Source: Gallionellales bacterium RIFCSPLOWO2_02_FULL_59_110 (lineage in GTDB: Bacteria > Pseudomonadota > Gammaproteobacteria > Burkholderiales > Gallionellaceae). Taken from it: 64,000 nt of DNA. The translations under genes and the position numbers were made by a program. The notes under the pieces are model-generated. The model ran no database searches and was not told where the DNA came from. It was given only the letters and a program-made list of their open reading frames with translations. Where the stretch lies: NCBI GenBank assembly GCA_001801215.1, contig MGXA01000091.1:1-64000 (forward strand). The letters run 5' to 3'. Shown piece after piece: positions 34,067 to 43,279 of the stretch; the stretch's first letter is position 1, and every line of letters begins with the position of its first letter.

Positions 34067-35131
34067 ATGCCGCTCCCGGATTTGCGCTATACCCTGCCGC
34101 CAGGAATCCATATTAAACCGTTTCAACAAGGACGCAACGCAGTGAAAATAGCAGCTGTTTTCTGGGCGGCCCTCGCCAGTTTGCTTAGCTTCCCGTCATG
34201 GGGAGAGGATGCCTTCAAGCCGTTCGAGGTGCCCACAGCTCATACTTACCCGACGAGGATCGCCATCGACAAGAGTGACACAGTCTGGTTCATCGAGTCG
34301 AATTTCAACAAACTCGGAGAACTCCGGCCTGCCAAAGGCGTTTTCTCCGAACACAATATCCCCACGCCCTCCAGCCTCCCATCGGATATAACGGCCAGCC
34401 CGTCGGGCAAGATATGGATAACCGAGTCGGACGCAAACCAGCTCGGTGTTTTCGACCCTGCTTCGCAGTTGTTTAAGGAATACGATATTCCGACAATAAC
34501 GAGCATGCCTTCCCGGATTGTGACCGATCCGCGCGGAAATATCTGGTTTACAGAATTTTATGGCAACAAGGTCGGTATGTTCGATCCACGGCGAGAAACG
34601 TTTCGGGAATATCCGATCCCGACACCCGACAGTCGCCCATCGGGCATCGTCGCGGATAAAAAGGGCTTGATGTGGTTTCTGGAAACCCAGGGCAACAAGC
34701 TGGGCAAGCTGAACCCCAAGAACGGCGCAATTCACGAATTCGAACTGCCAATAGCATTCGAATCCCCAAGGGACATTGTCATAGACAGATCCGGCGTGCT
34801 CTGGTTTGGCGGCCACATAGGACGTAACCTGATGGCCTTCAATCCCGCCACCGAAAAATTCAGATCATTTTCGATGCCGGGCGGTAGCGTAGTCGAAAGC
34901 TTGACTGCCGCAAACGACGGGAAAATATTTTGCACTCTCAGGACAAGCAGCAAAATAGCAGTGTTCGACCCGGCAACCAGTGCGTTTCTGGAATTCGATG
35001 TAGGCGTGGGCAAGAGCCAGCCTAACGGTATCGGCACCGATGCAAGAGGGAATATCTGGTTTGCCGATACGGCAAAAAACGCCCTAGTCAGGCTGGACAA
35101 GGGCATGGTGGGAAAGCTATGGATAAAGTGA
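34067..35131 (+). CDS. Vgb-like beta-propeller protein
   Basis: Repeated blades DTVWFIES, GKIWITES, GNIWFTEF, GNIWFADT; start uncertain (MNTERNAL alternative near 34144). Confidence 0.8.
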   Translation: MPLPDLRYTLPPGIHIKPFQQGRNAVKIAAVFWAALASLLSFPSWGEDAFKPFEVPTAHTYPTRIAIDKSDTVWFIESNFNKLGELRPAKGVFSEHNIPTPSSLPSDITASPSGKIWITESDANQLGVFDPASQLFKEYDIPTITSMPSRIVTDPRGNIWFTEFYGNKVGMFDPRRETFREYPIPTPDSRPSGIVADKKGLMWFLETQGNKLGKLNPKNGAIHEFELPIAFESPRDIVIDRSGVLWFGGHIGRNLMAFNPATEKFRSFSMPGGSVVESLTAANDGKIFCTLRTSSKIAVFDPATSAFLEFDVGVGKSQPNGIGTDARGNIWFADTAKNALVRLDKGMVGKLWIK

Positions 35132-35186
35132 AATTTTCAAGGTGCCGGGAATCGCTGGTCGCCCTGGCATCTGATGAGTGCGTAAA

Positions 35187-35705
35187 ATGAAGAAATCCTG
35201 GTGGGCGATAGGTTCACTTTTTTTTGCAATTGCTGCGGCAATTGGCGTATTGGCCATCCCCAACCCGTTGGGCGAACAGGTGCTGGCAGAAGCCAAGTAC
35301 AGGGGATACATCCCATACACCACGGACGATGCGGTTTCGCTCGCTTACAGCCGATGCACCACCTGTCACAACGCAGATAAAATGCTCAAATATTGCGCCC
35401 GATGCGGGCCTCCTTTTATCGTCACCGTCCATTCCATGAAAAAATATGTGGAATTGCTGAACCAGAAGGGCGGGCAATTCAAGCCATTCTCCGACGCTGA
35501 GGCGGTCGCGATCACACAGGCATGGAACGGCCTGGTCGGCAACTGGGAACCCGGGTGGGGCTTGAAAAACATCCACAAACTCTTGCAAGGCGATCAAGCA
35601 CTGATGCGCCTCGCGGAGACTCCATTGGAGAACAGGCCCATAGAAATGGCGCTGAAGAGCAAGAGCGCGCCGGGCGCCCACAAGGAAACGTTCACGCCGC
35701 AATAA
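35187..35705 (+). CDS. Monoheme c-type cytochrome, membrane anchored
   Basis: N-terminal TM and CTTCHNADKMLKYCARCG. Confidence 0.75.
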   Translation: MKKSWWAIGSLFFAIAAAIGVLAIPNPLGEQVLAEAKYRGYIPYTTDDAVSLAYSRCTTCHNADKMLKYCARCGPPFIVTVHSMKKYVELLNQKGGQFKPFSDAEAVAITQAWNGLVGNWEPGWGLKNIHKLLQGDQALMRLAETPLENRPIEMALKSKSAPGAHKETFTPQ

Positions 35706-35732
35706 ATTCCGGTCACGAAACCGCATGCATGT

Positions 35733-36041
35733 TCATTTCTCGCGCAATAATTTTTCGAGGATGGCAGCGTAATAATATTGGCGCAAATTCTGCCTTGCGA
35801 TCAGGAGAATCAAAATCACCAGCACGAAATGAACGCCAGGCTCAAAACCGGGTTGCGTGGCGAATTGCCAGGCATAAAACAATGCCAGGCCCGACCCCGC
35901 GATCACGCTGGTAATCGAAAGGGCCAGGAAAAGTTTTTTACGCTTTATGGCACGTCTGGCAAAATGCAGTTCCGAATCAGTCATGCTCATGTGCATGCAC
36001 CATGTCGCTTCAAGGGTAAGTAATGGCGTATCGTCAAGCAA
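35733..36041 (-). CDS. Small two-TM membrane protein
   Basis: LFLALSITSVIAGSGLALFYAW and VHFVLVILILLIARQ. Confidence 0.55.
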   Translation of the reverse strand: MLDDTPLLTLEATWCMHMSMTDSELHFARRAIKRKKLFLALSITSVIAGSGLALFYAWQFATQPGFEPGVHFVLVILILLIARQNLRQYYYAAILEKLLREK

Positions 36042-36065
36042 CTACCCGCAATCCGTTCCTTCGAC

Positions 36066-36557
36066 TCACTTTGATTCTTTATCTTTGTATTTGCACTTGC
36101 AGATGCTGTCCCTGACATATTGAACAATCTGTTTTATCTCAGCGTCGGTAAAAGTATCCTTCCAGCCCGGCATTGCCTCGGAAAGCCCGGCCGAGACCCC
36201 GCCGTGTTTGACGACCTTGAAAAGAAACTCGTCTGTTCTTGCCGATAACAGTCTGGTATCGCTCAATTGGCGTGGGATCACCCCTTCTCCGAGACTGCCC
36301 GAAAGAGGGCCATCGTTTTTTCCGGTCACTCCGTGGCACGGCGAACAATTTCCGATATAGTTGTCCTTGCCTGCCTCTCCGGTATAGGTTCCCGTATTGT
36401 CGGGGTCGAGCTCTATGTGAGAGCGGTTCCTTTCCTTACCCGGCAGCTCGTTCGAAAATCCCGCACCGGGAAAAAACATCATACTCAAACACAGCGCAAA
36501 GGGAACCGCCCCCGATAGAAAGATTTTCATTTTTTTCGTAATTCGACTATTCAACAT
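36066..36557 (-). CDS. c-type cytochrome
   Basis: Signal peptide; NCSPCHGVTGKNDGP; C-terminal M..W.D..TDAEI..IVQYVR. Confidence 0.88.
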   Translation of the reverse strand: MLNSRITKKMKIFLSGAVPFALCLSMMFFPGAGFSNELPGKERNRSHIELDPDNTGTYTGEAGKDNYIGNCSPCHGVTGKNDGPLSGSLGEGVIPRQLSDTRLLSARTDEFLFKVVKHGGVSAGLSEAMPGWKDTFTDAEIKQIVQYVRDSICKCKYKDKESK

Positions 36558-36587
36558 TGTGGAGCAATTCCGGCGGCCTGCCGAAAT

Positions 36588-38042
36588 CTATTCGGCGGCA
36601 ACACCCATAGCTCCCAGACCGCAAACAGTCTTCGCGCGGCACTCCGCTTCCTCGCGCCGCTTCCTCTCGACAGAAGGCCAGTGCCGCGCACCCAGAATAC
36701 GATCCGCGACGGCATGGCTACAGACAAGGCGGTCGCGCACCGATACCCCGCCCCGGTAGTTGGCCTCGAGATGGAGGCCGGGAATATGTTGCAGGCGTGC
36801 CGAGATGGCCTGCATGCGCGCCTGGTAGGCACCGTGATACATGGGGAGCGCCTCGCCGTGCCTGTCGATGCGCACCATTTCCGGATCGGCTTTCAAACCT
36901 ATCAACGAGCGCAATGTTCCAAGCGCCTCATCCAGCAGGCGCGCGTCGTCCCAGTCCGCCACGTGTGGGGCACGCGCGCCACCCAGATACGAAGTCAATA
37001 GTGCTTTCCCCGGCGGCGCACGGTCCGGAAACAGGGTGCTCATCCACAAATTACCCGTCAGGGTCGCGCTTTCCCCCTTCGGCGCAAGGAAACCGGCGCC
37101 ATCCAGCGGGTGCTGCACAGCATCGCGCGCCACCCCAGTATGTACGATGCTCACCGGGGCATAGCCGATTCCCCGCAGCAATTCCGCCAGCTCGTTGTCC
37201 AGCGGATCGACCAGCGCCACCGCCGCAGGCGCGGGGGTCGCCACGATCACATGAGCTGCGCTCACGCTGCGCTGCCCATGCGGCGTTGCCGCCGTGGCCT
37301 GCCAGCCATCCCGCTCGCGCGCCAGTTCTTGCGCGACATGGCCGGTGCGCATGTTGATCCCTGGCGTTTTGGCCAATGCCTCCACCAGGCTGCCCATGCC
37401 GTCGCGGAAGGAAAAAGTTTCGGTAACGCTGGCGGTGCGGCGGCGCAATATGCGGTTGACCAACACTCCGGCACCGATGCTGCCATAGCGCTGCTCCAAT
37501 GCCATCAGGCGCGGCAGAACGGCGGCGGCGCTGGCCTGGTCCGCATCAGCGGCCAGCGTTCCGGCCACGAAGGGCTCCATGGCTTTTTCCAGCACTTCGC
37601 GGCCAAGCCGGCGCGTGATGAACTCGCTGACCGTTTCGTCGGTTCGCCCGCTGGAGAAGATAAACGGTTCGGCGAGCAGGCGCAATTTGCCGCGCAGGCT
37701 CCACAAGGGCGAGGCCACCATGGGGCTCAAACGCATCGGCAATGCTTTCAGGCACCCCCGATGCAGCAGGTAGCGGCGTACCTCGGCGGCAGGCTGGCGT
37801 GCGGTCTTTGCCGGTTCCAGCCCCGCCTCGCGCACCAGCTCCGCTACCTCGGGGCGGAAATTCAATACCATGGCTGCGGCGCGTTCGGTGAGGTAGCCGT
37901 CCTGCCGGGTGCTCATAATCTTGCCGCCCGGTCGCTCGCCGGCTTCCCATACCTCGACGGATAGGCCGCTGCGCGCCAGCCACCACGCGGAGGCCAGCCC
38001 TGAAATGCCGCCGCCAATAATGAGTACGTCAACTTTATGCAT
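36588..38042 (-). CDS. HemY-like protoporphyrinogen oxidase family FAD protein
   Basis: VLIIGGGISGLASAWWLARSGLSVEVWEAGERPGGKIMS; C-terminal GLHLEANYRGGVSVRDRL. Confidence 0.8.
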   Translation of the reverse strand: MHKVDVLIIGGGISGLASAWWLARSGLSVEVWEAGERPGGKIMSTRQDGYLTERAAAMVLNFRPEVAELVREAGLEPAKTARQPAAEVRRYLLHRGCLKALPMRLSPMVASPLWSLRGKLRLLAEPFIFSSGRTDETVSEFITRRLGREVLEKAMEPFVAGTLAADADQASAAAVLPRLMALEQRYGSIGAGVLVNRILRRRTASVTETFSFRDGMGSLVEALAKTPGINMRTGHVAQELARERDGWQATAATPHGQRSVSAAHVIVATPAPAAVALVDPLDNELAELLRGIGYAPVSIVHTGVARDAVQHPLDGAGFLAPKGESATLTGNLWMSTLFPDRAPPGKALLTSYLGGARAPHVADWDDARLLDEALGTLRSLIGLKADPEMVRIDRHGEALPMYHGAYQARMQAISARLQHIPGLHLEANYRGGVSVRDRLVCSHAVADRILGARHWPSVERKRREEAECRAKTVCGLGAMGVAAE

Positions 38043-38084
38043 CGCTATGCCGCCGGCTTGTGTTTTATTCTAACGGGCCGAATT

Positions 38085-40223
38085 TTACTTGTTTGATTTG
38101 AGTTGCGCCTTCATTTTTTCGAGCAAATCCCGGCCCAGCAGATCGCCGGGGTTTTCCCGTGCCGCAACGAAACTCCTGATGGTATCGAAGCGCTTGTCGG
38201 CTTCGGGATTGTCCTTGAGGCGCGGCACGCGATCGCGCGCAATCTCGTAGGCGTTGAAGCTCAATTCCTGCATCCCGAACCCCTTCATGCGCTGCACCGC
38301 ACGCATCATGGCGTTATTGCGGAAGCGCGTCAGGTCGGCGGAAGTGATACGCGCCAGCCCCTCCTTGCGTGCATTGAACTCGGCGGCCTTCTTGATGCCG
38401 GCGCGGTTGAAATCGGGCGCGGACAACACGCGCGCCAGCGCATCCTCGTCCCACTCCACACCGCCAGTCAATTGCGCGATGGCTGCCTCGACATCGGTCG
38501 ATTCCACGGTGGCCGCACGCCGTTTTCTGGTGAAGCTCTCTGCGGCGCCTTCCAGTGCGGGCGCTACGAACATGCGCACCTGGGGCGCCTTTTCGGCAAG
38601 GAACACCGTAAGCAACTGGTCGGATTCATCCGCCCACTTCAAACTGCGACCAGGCTGCTGTTCCGATTCCAGCCGATCCAGCAGCTTGATATTGACTTCC
38701 AGCCTGCCCTCGGAACGGGCGACATCCTCGGCGATCGCACGCACACCTTCCTGCAAAAAGGCGGGCATGGCCGCGAGGCGTTCGCGCGCCTGCTCGCTCC
38801 ACGGCAGCTCACCGTTTATATGAAACTCGCGTAGCGATTCGTTCGCCCCCTCTCCCGGGTGCCCTGCCAAAAGCTTTTCGGACTCCGGGGGAGGGTTGGG
38901 GTGAGGGACGCCGATAGCCTGCACGCCTGCTATTTGGTTTGCTTCCCCTCGTGTATTTGGTCTGGGTGGCCCGTCGCTGCCGAAACGTCTGGCGGACAAG
39001 ACCGCGAGATGCTCTTCCGTAACCGTATCCAGTCCCAGTTCCTGCACGTAACTTTCGGCGCGGCTCTTGACCATCTTGCGCAAAAAGGACGGAACCCGCG
39101 ACAGGCGCTTCTCCGCCTCCTCACTCCATGCCAGTTTCTTCGACTGCTCGGCCAGCGGTTCGATGACGGCAGCACCTTCCGGCACATGAACACACCATGG
39201 GTCGGTATCCATCAAGCTTTCGCCCATCGCGAGGGGCCGCGCACGGCAACCGCCGCACAACTTCCGGAATTCGCAACTGCCGCATTTGCCTTGCAACTTG
39301 GGTTTGCGCAGGGATTGGAAGGTGGGCGATTGATCCCAGATATCCCAGAATTTCTTGTCGCGGATGTTGCCGTCTTCATTGGGAATATAGGGACAAGCCG
39401 TAACGCCGCCCTCCGGTGTGACGCGGCAATAGTGTATGCCCGCGAGGCAACCGCCGCCTTCGTAGCCCGCGGCGCGGGTGAGCGTCGATGCAGGGTTGCG
39501 CTGATAGGCGATGCGCTTGTAATGGGGGGCGCAGCGCGCACGGATCAGCAAGTCCCGGCTCTGTTCCTGCGCCGCCACCAGTTGGTTGAGCACCCGCTCG
39601 TACGTGACGGGGCTGATATCCGACATGGATTCACCGCGACCGGTACACACCAGGAAGAACACGTTCAGCACTCGCGCCCCGGAAGCCCGGGCAAAATCTA
39701 TCATGCCCGGCACTTCGTCGGCATTGGATTCGGTGACGGAAAAATGGATCTGGAACGGCAAGCCGTGGCGCTTGCAGGCCTCGATACCCTGCATGGTTTT
39801 CTCCCACGCGCCCGGCAGGCCACGGAAGGCGTCGTGCTTTTCGGGGTCGAGAGAATCGACACTGATACCTGCGCCCATCGCACCGGTAGCCTTCAGCGAT
39901 TGCACGCGCTTATCGGTGAGCGCCACACCATTTGTCCCCACCACCATGGCAAGGCCAAGTCCGGCACCATGCGCCACCAGTTTTTCCAGGTCGCCACGCA
40001 GCATCGGCTCACCGCCGGTAAGCACCACCATGGTTTCCGTGCTGCGTGCCGCGATATCGTCCAGCAGGCTGCACACCTCTTCCGCCGTCAGTTCATTTCT
40101 ATCGCCATGCTTCATGGTTTCCGCATCCATGTAGCAATGGGCGCAGGCGAGGTTGCAACGGTTGGTCAGATTGATGGCGAGCAAAAACAGGCTGCTTGCA
40201 TCGCCGGTGCGAGATACCTCCAT
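38085..40223 (-). CDS. Radical SAM/SPASM protein (NirJ/Ahb-like) with C-terminal PCP_red-like repeats
   Basis: CNLACAHC, SPASM CGSCEFRKLCGGCRARP, three W(S/D)E.A..RL...P.F.R repeats. Confidence 0.82.
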   Translation of the reverse strand: MEVSRTGDASSLFLLAINLTNRCNLACAHCYMDAETMKHGDRNELTAEEVCSLLDDIAARSTETMVVLTGGEPMLRGDLEKLVAHGAGLGLAMVVGTNGVALTDKRVQSLKATGAMGAGISVDSLDPEKHDAFRGLPGAWEKTMQGIEACKRHGLPFQIHFSVTESNADEVPGMIDFARASGARVLNVFFLVCTGRGESMSDISPVTYERVLNQLVAAQEQSRDLLIRARCAPHYKRIAYQRNPASTLTRAAGYEGGGCLAGIHYCRVTPEGGVTACPYIPNEDGNIRDKKFWDIWDQSPTFQSLRKPKLQGKCGSCEFRKLCGGCRARPLAMGESLMDTDPWCVHVPEGAAVIEPLAEQSKKLAWSEEAEKRLSRVPSFLRKMVKSRAESYVQELGLDTVTEEHLAVLSARRFGSDGPPRPNTRGEANQIAGVQAIGVPHPNPPPESEKLLAGHPGEGANESLREFHINGELPWSEQARERLAAMPAFLQEGVRAIAEDVARSEGRLEVNIKLLDRLESEQQPGRSLKWADESDQLLTVFLAEKAPQVRMFVAPALEGAAESFTRKRRAATVESTDVEAAIAQLTGGVEWDEDALARVLSAPDFNRAGIKKAAEFNARKEGLARITSADLTRFRNNAMMRAVQRMKGFGMQELSFNAYEIARDRVPRLKDNPEADKRFDTIRSFVAARENPGDLLGRDLLEKMKAQLKSNK
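38838..38915. repeat. C-rich/G-rich palindromic intergenic-type repeat embedded in the radical SAM coding sequence
   Basis: ccctctcccgggtgccctgcc...ccgggggagggttggggtgaggg; encodes VPHPNPPPESEKLLAGHPGEGANES. Confidence 0.65.
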
Positions 40224-41995
40224 TATTGGCCCGCGTCTTGGGGGTTCTTTGCTTTTTTACCGAAACCAAACGGGCAACTGCCCTTGGCAGCCGGTGCGTT
40301 TTGCCCCTGCATGGTTTTTTCCATTTCGCCGCGTGCTAGTTTAAGGCCGTTTTCCGCCACCTCCAGGGTGATTTCGGTATGGCCATTTTGCCGTGCAAAA
40401 TTCTCGATGCTCTGCTTGCACCGCTCGCGCATGAAACCCTCCGGCACGCGCATCAGGCGCGCCAGCGCGGCGGCCTGCCAATGCAGTTCCGCCGCTACTG
40501 GCTGATCCAGTGTTTCCGCATCAATGAACGGCTTGATGTGCCGTGCTTCGACCACGGCAGATTTTTCCTGGCGGGCTTTTTTCTCGGCGCGCATGCTGAG
40601 GTTGCCGCGCACCGCAAGGTCTTCGATAGTGCGCAACAGCGCAACCGCGTCATCTGACCAGCGCATGACCTCATCCGCCGCAGGCTTGCGCTTCAATTCT
40701 CCCGCGTCGTAGGCCGCGACGATTTCCCCCATGGCCTGTTCCGCATGGTTGGGCATGAGTTGCGCGGTCGCTTCGTCCACAATTTTCCGGGTGATGACGG
40801 TGTGGCCATGCTCCTGGGCGTAGCGCATGATGGCCATGCGCGCCATGTTGCGGACGAAGGAAGGCACCCGCTCCATTCTGGCTTCGGCTTCATGGGTCCA
40901 TGAGGTGGTGACGCCGGACACAACGTCGATTTTGGGCTGATATTCGCGCATGCTGAGCAGAATTGCGCAGTCCGCGTTTTCAAGCAAATGCTCGCTATTG
41001 CCGCCGATATCGAGTTCGTCGTCGGCATGGATGCCCACCTTGCCGACAACCAGCAGCGACGGTTCGACTTTCCTGACATATTTTTCGATGGCATCGTGAG
41101 GTTTGCCATCCAACAGCTCGGTTTCTATTTCAACGCCGAAGTCTTCGGCAATGGAGTGTGCGACTGCCAGATGGCCGTCGTATATCTTTGCCAGCCCGGA
41201 ATCGATGATCTCCTCGTGCAGTTTTTCCTGCTCCTTGAATTTGAACACCTTGCCCGCCTCTTCGGACAGCACGCCCGCAATACGGTTAAATGCAACGTAA
41301 TGATAATAAGGGTCGAAGGCGGCAATCACCTTGACCGGAACCCGCCAACCTTCGGCTAGCGCCAACGCGGTGAGCAGACCTCCATAGGCTTTTGCCGAAC
41401 CATCCACCGCGACGACAATCGGGCCTTCCTTGATCGAGCGGGCTGTATTCTTGATGACCAGCGTATCGATAGCCGAGCGCCGCGCCGAACGCCTGCATAC
41501 GGTACCCAGCCGGCTTCCTTTTATTGCGCCAAGCCCCAAGGCCCCCATAACGAGCAAGTCGTATCTGCCAGAATTCGTTTCCCGCACGAGTTCGCGGTAA
41601 TTTTTACCTTCCAGCGAACTGCGTTTGAATTCGATACCGAGCCGGGCGCATTCATTTGCCGCCTGGTCCAAGTAGGAGTCGGTGATGATCGACAAGCCGC
41701 GGGTGATCAGATCGTCATGCACATCGCGCTGGCGCTCCAGTTCCTGCTCCTGCCGGAACTGTTCGGGCAAGCCCCCTTCCATCTGGCGGAAGCGCATGTC
41801 ATGCAGTTTGGCGGCATAAACATGGGAACCTGTGATCACGGGTGCATCCGCCATACATGCCAATTCCGCAGCATCCCGCATGGCGGCATTGGCATAATCC
41901 GATGAATCCAGCGCAACCAGAATGTTTCGATACAAGCGGGTGTTCTGCGATGTGTGGGACTCTCCGGCAACGGCCAAAGAAACTTGGGGCGTCAT
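40223..41995 (-). CDS. UspA universal stress protein with C-terminal PCP_red-like repeats
   Basis: NILVALDSSDYANAAMRDA, second UspA-like half, then TSWTHEAEARMERVPSFVRNMARMAIMRYAQEHG and two weaker repeats. Confidence 0.82.
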   Translation of the reverse strand: MTPQVSLAVAGESHTSQNTRLYRNILVALDSSDYANAAMRDAAELACMADAPVITGSHVYAAKLHDMRFRQMEGGLPEQFRQEQELERQRDVHDDLITRGLSIITDSYLDQAANECARLGIEFKRSSLEGKNYRELVRETNSGRYDLLVMGALGLGAIKGSRLGTVCRRSARRSAIDTLVIKNTARSIKEGPIVVAVDGSAKAYGGLLTALALAEGWRVPVKVIAAFDPYYHYVAFNRIAGVLSEEAGKVFKFKEQEKLHEEIIDSGLAKIYDGHLAVAHSIAEDFGVEIETELLDGKPHDAIEKYVRKVEPSLLVVGKVGIHADDELDIGGNSEHLLENADCAILLSMREYQPKIDVVSGVTTSWTHEAEARMERVPSFVRNMARMAIMRYAQEHGHTVITRKIVDEATAQLMPNHAEQAMGEIVAAYDAGELKRKPAADEVMRWSDDAVALLRTIEDLAVRGNLSMRAEKKARQEKSAVVEARHIKPFIDAETLDQPVAAELHWQAAALARLMRVPEGFMRERCKQSIENFARQNGHTEITLEVAENGLKLARGEMEKTMQGQNAPAAKGSCPFGFGKKAKNPQDAGQ

Positions 41996-42257
41996 GTGAT
42001 GTACCTCTGGTTTGCTTTAAACTTTTCCAACATTGATGCGCACAGCTTTCGGGCCATACGGAAAATCACGCGTCGGCATTTGCAAAATTGAAGAACTTTT
42101 GCTGCCCCCAAAACGAGAGAGGTATATCCCGTGGTGTTTCATCCTCGGGACATACCTCGCTCAGACTACCTGTTACTACAAAACGTCAACGATCATATCA
42201 GGCCGACTTGCTTATCTCAACTCAAAGCTATGTTCTGCGGCAGGCCCTCAATAATGT

Positions 42258-43205
42258 TTAATTTTTAACCTTCAGCGTGACATTGCTCGCCTTATCCCTG
42301 TTGCCGCCCTCGACATATCCACCGCCGATCAGTTCAGCGCCGCCACGCCCTGCCAGTTCGGATTCCATCAACTCCTGGAGTTCCTTGAAGTCGGGGTGCG
42401 TTGCCGCATTGAGCGCATCGACGTCGCCCTTGATCGGCTTGAAGGTCGACTTGGGGTTAAGGTATTCCTCGACGGATTTCGGCGGTTTGACATCCTGCAT
42501 CGCGCGGATGAAGGCGACCACGTTCCAGATATCCTGATCCATCAGGACGTTGCCCCAGTTAGGCATCGAAGAGGAAAGCGCCAGGACTTCACCGCCGCCC
42601 TTGATTATCGCAAACAGCTCAAGATTGGTCTTCTTCTGCATGTAGTCGCCACGTGTCAACGTCCTTGGCCGCGGGTTCAGGTCGATGGCGCTGGGGCCAT
42701 CGCCGTGCATCATCCAGCCATGACAGGCGATGCAGTAGGAGTAATACCATGTCTTGCCCTGATTTGGATCGGCGCCTGCAACAAGCGTTGCGTCGAACTT
42801 GGGTGACCAGTTGTTTGTCCACTGGTCGTACAGGGCAGCCCCCTGAGCCGGATTTTTCACCCGATCCCACAATTCCGTCCTTGCGGAACCATCGTCGGCG
42901 CCATAGCCGCTGCTCGTTTTATAGGTCTTTGCATCGACTTTGGCGCGCTTGCCCACCCCGGTCAGGTAGTCGAACGGCGCAACACCGTAAGTGCTGCCCC
43001 CTTTGCCTGCGCCCATGTCGTTGGCTTCTTTCTCGAAGTTTTTCGCTGCCGCATTGAGATCCTTATCGCTTTGCGTCGGGCACTCCACCTTCACCCCGCC
43101 AGCCGTGCAACGTTTCTCTCCCGCCGCAAAAGCTGTCGAACTCCCCCACACCATACCTAGGCTTGCCATTGCTACCAGGTATATTTTCAAATTGTCTTTC
43201 TTCAT
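42258..43205 (-). CDS. Secreted monoheme c-type cytochrome with long N-terminal extension
   Basis: Signal peptide, CIACHGWMMHGDGPSAIDLNPRPR, MPNWGNVLMDQDIWNVVAFIRAM. Confidence 0.88.
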   Translation of the reverse strand: MKKDNLKIYLVAMASLGMVWGSSTAFAAGEKRCTAGGVKVECPTQSDKDLNAAAKNFEKEANDMGAGKGGSTYGVAPFDYLTGVGKRAKVDAKTYKTSSGYGADDGSARTELWDRVKNPAQGAALYDQWTNNWSPKFDATLVAGADPNQGKTWYYSYCIACHGWMMHGDGPSAIDLNPRPRTLTRGDYMQKKTNLELFAIIKGGGEVLALSSSMPNWGNVLMDQDIWNVVAFIRAMQDVKPPKSVEEYLNPKSTFKPIKGDVDALNAATHPDFKELQELMESELAGRGGAELIGGGYVEGGNRDKASNVTLKVKN

Positions 43206-43279
43206 TTTTGATTCTCCCTTTAGTCTCCCCGCAAGGGGGAGGGCCGGTTATTCATCTGTATCCATGAGCAAAGAGTAAA

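Noticed and set aside
38859-40505. 548-aa plus-strand ORF opposite radical SAM gene
   Set aside because: Shadow ORF; the minus strand carries clear radical SAM and SPASM motifs.
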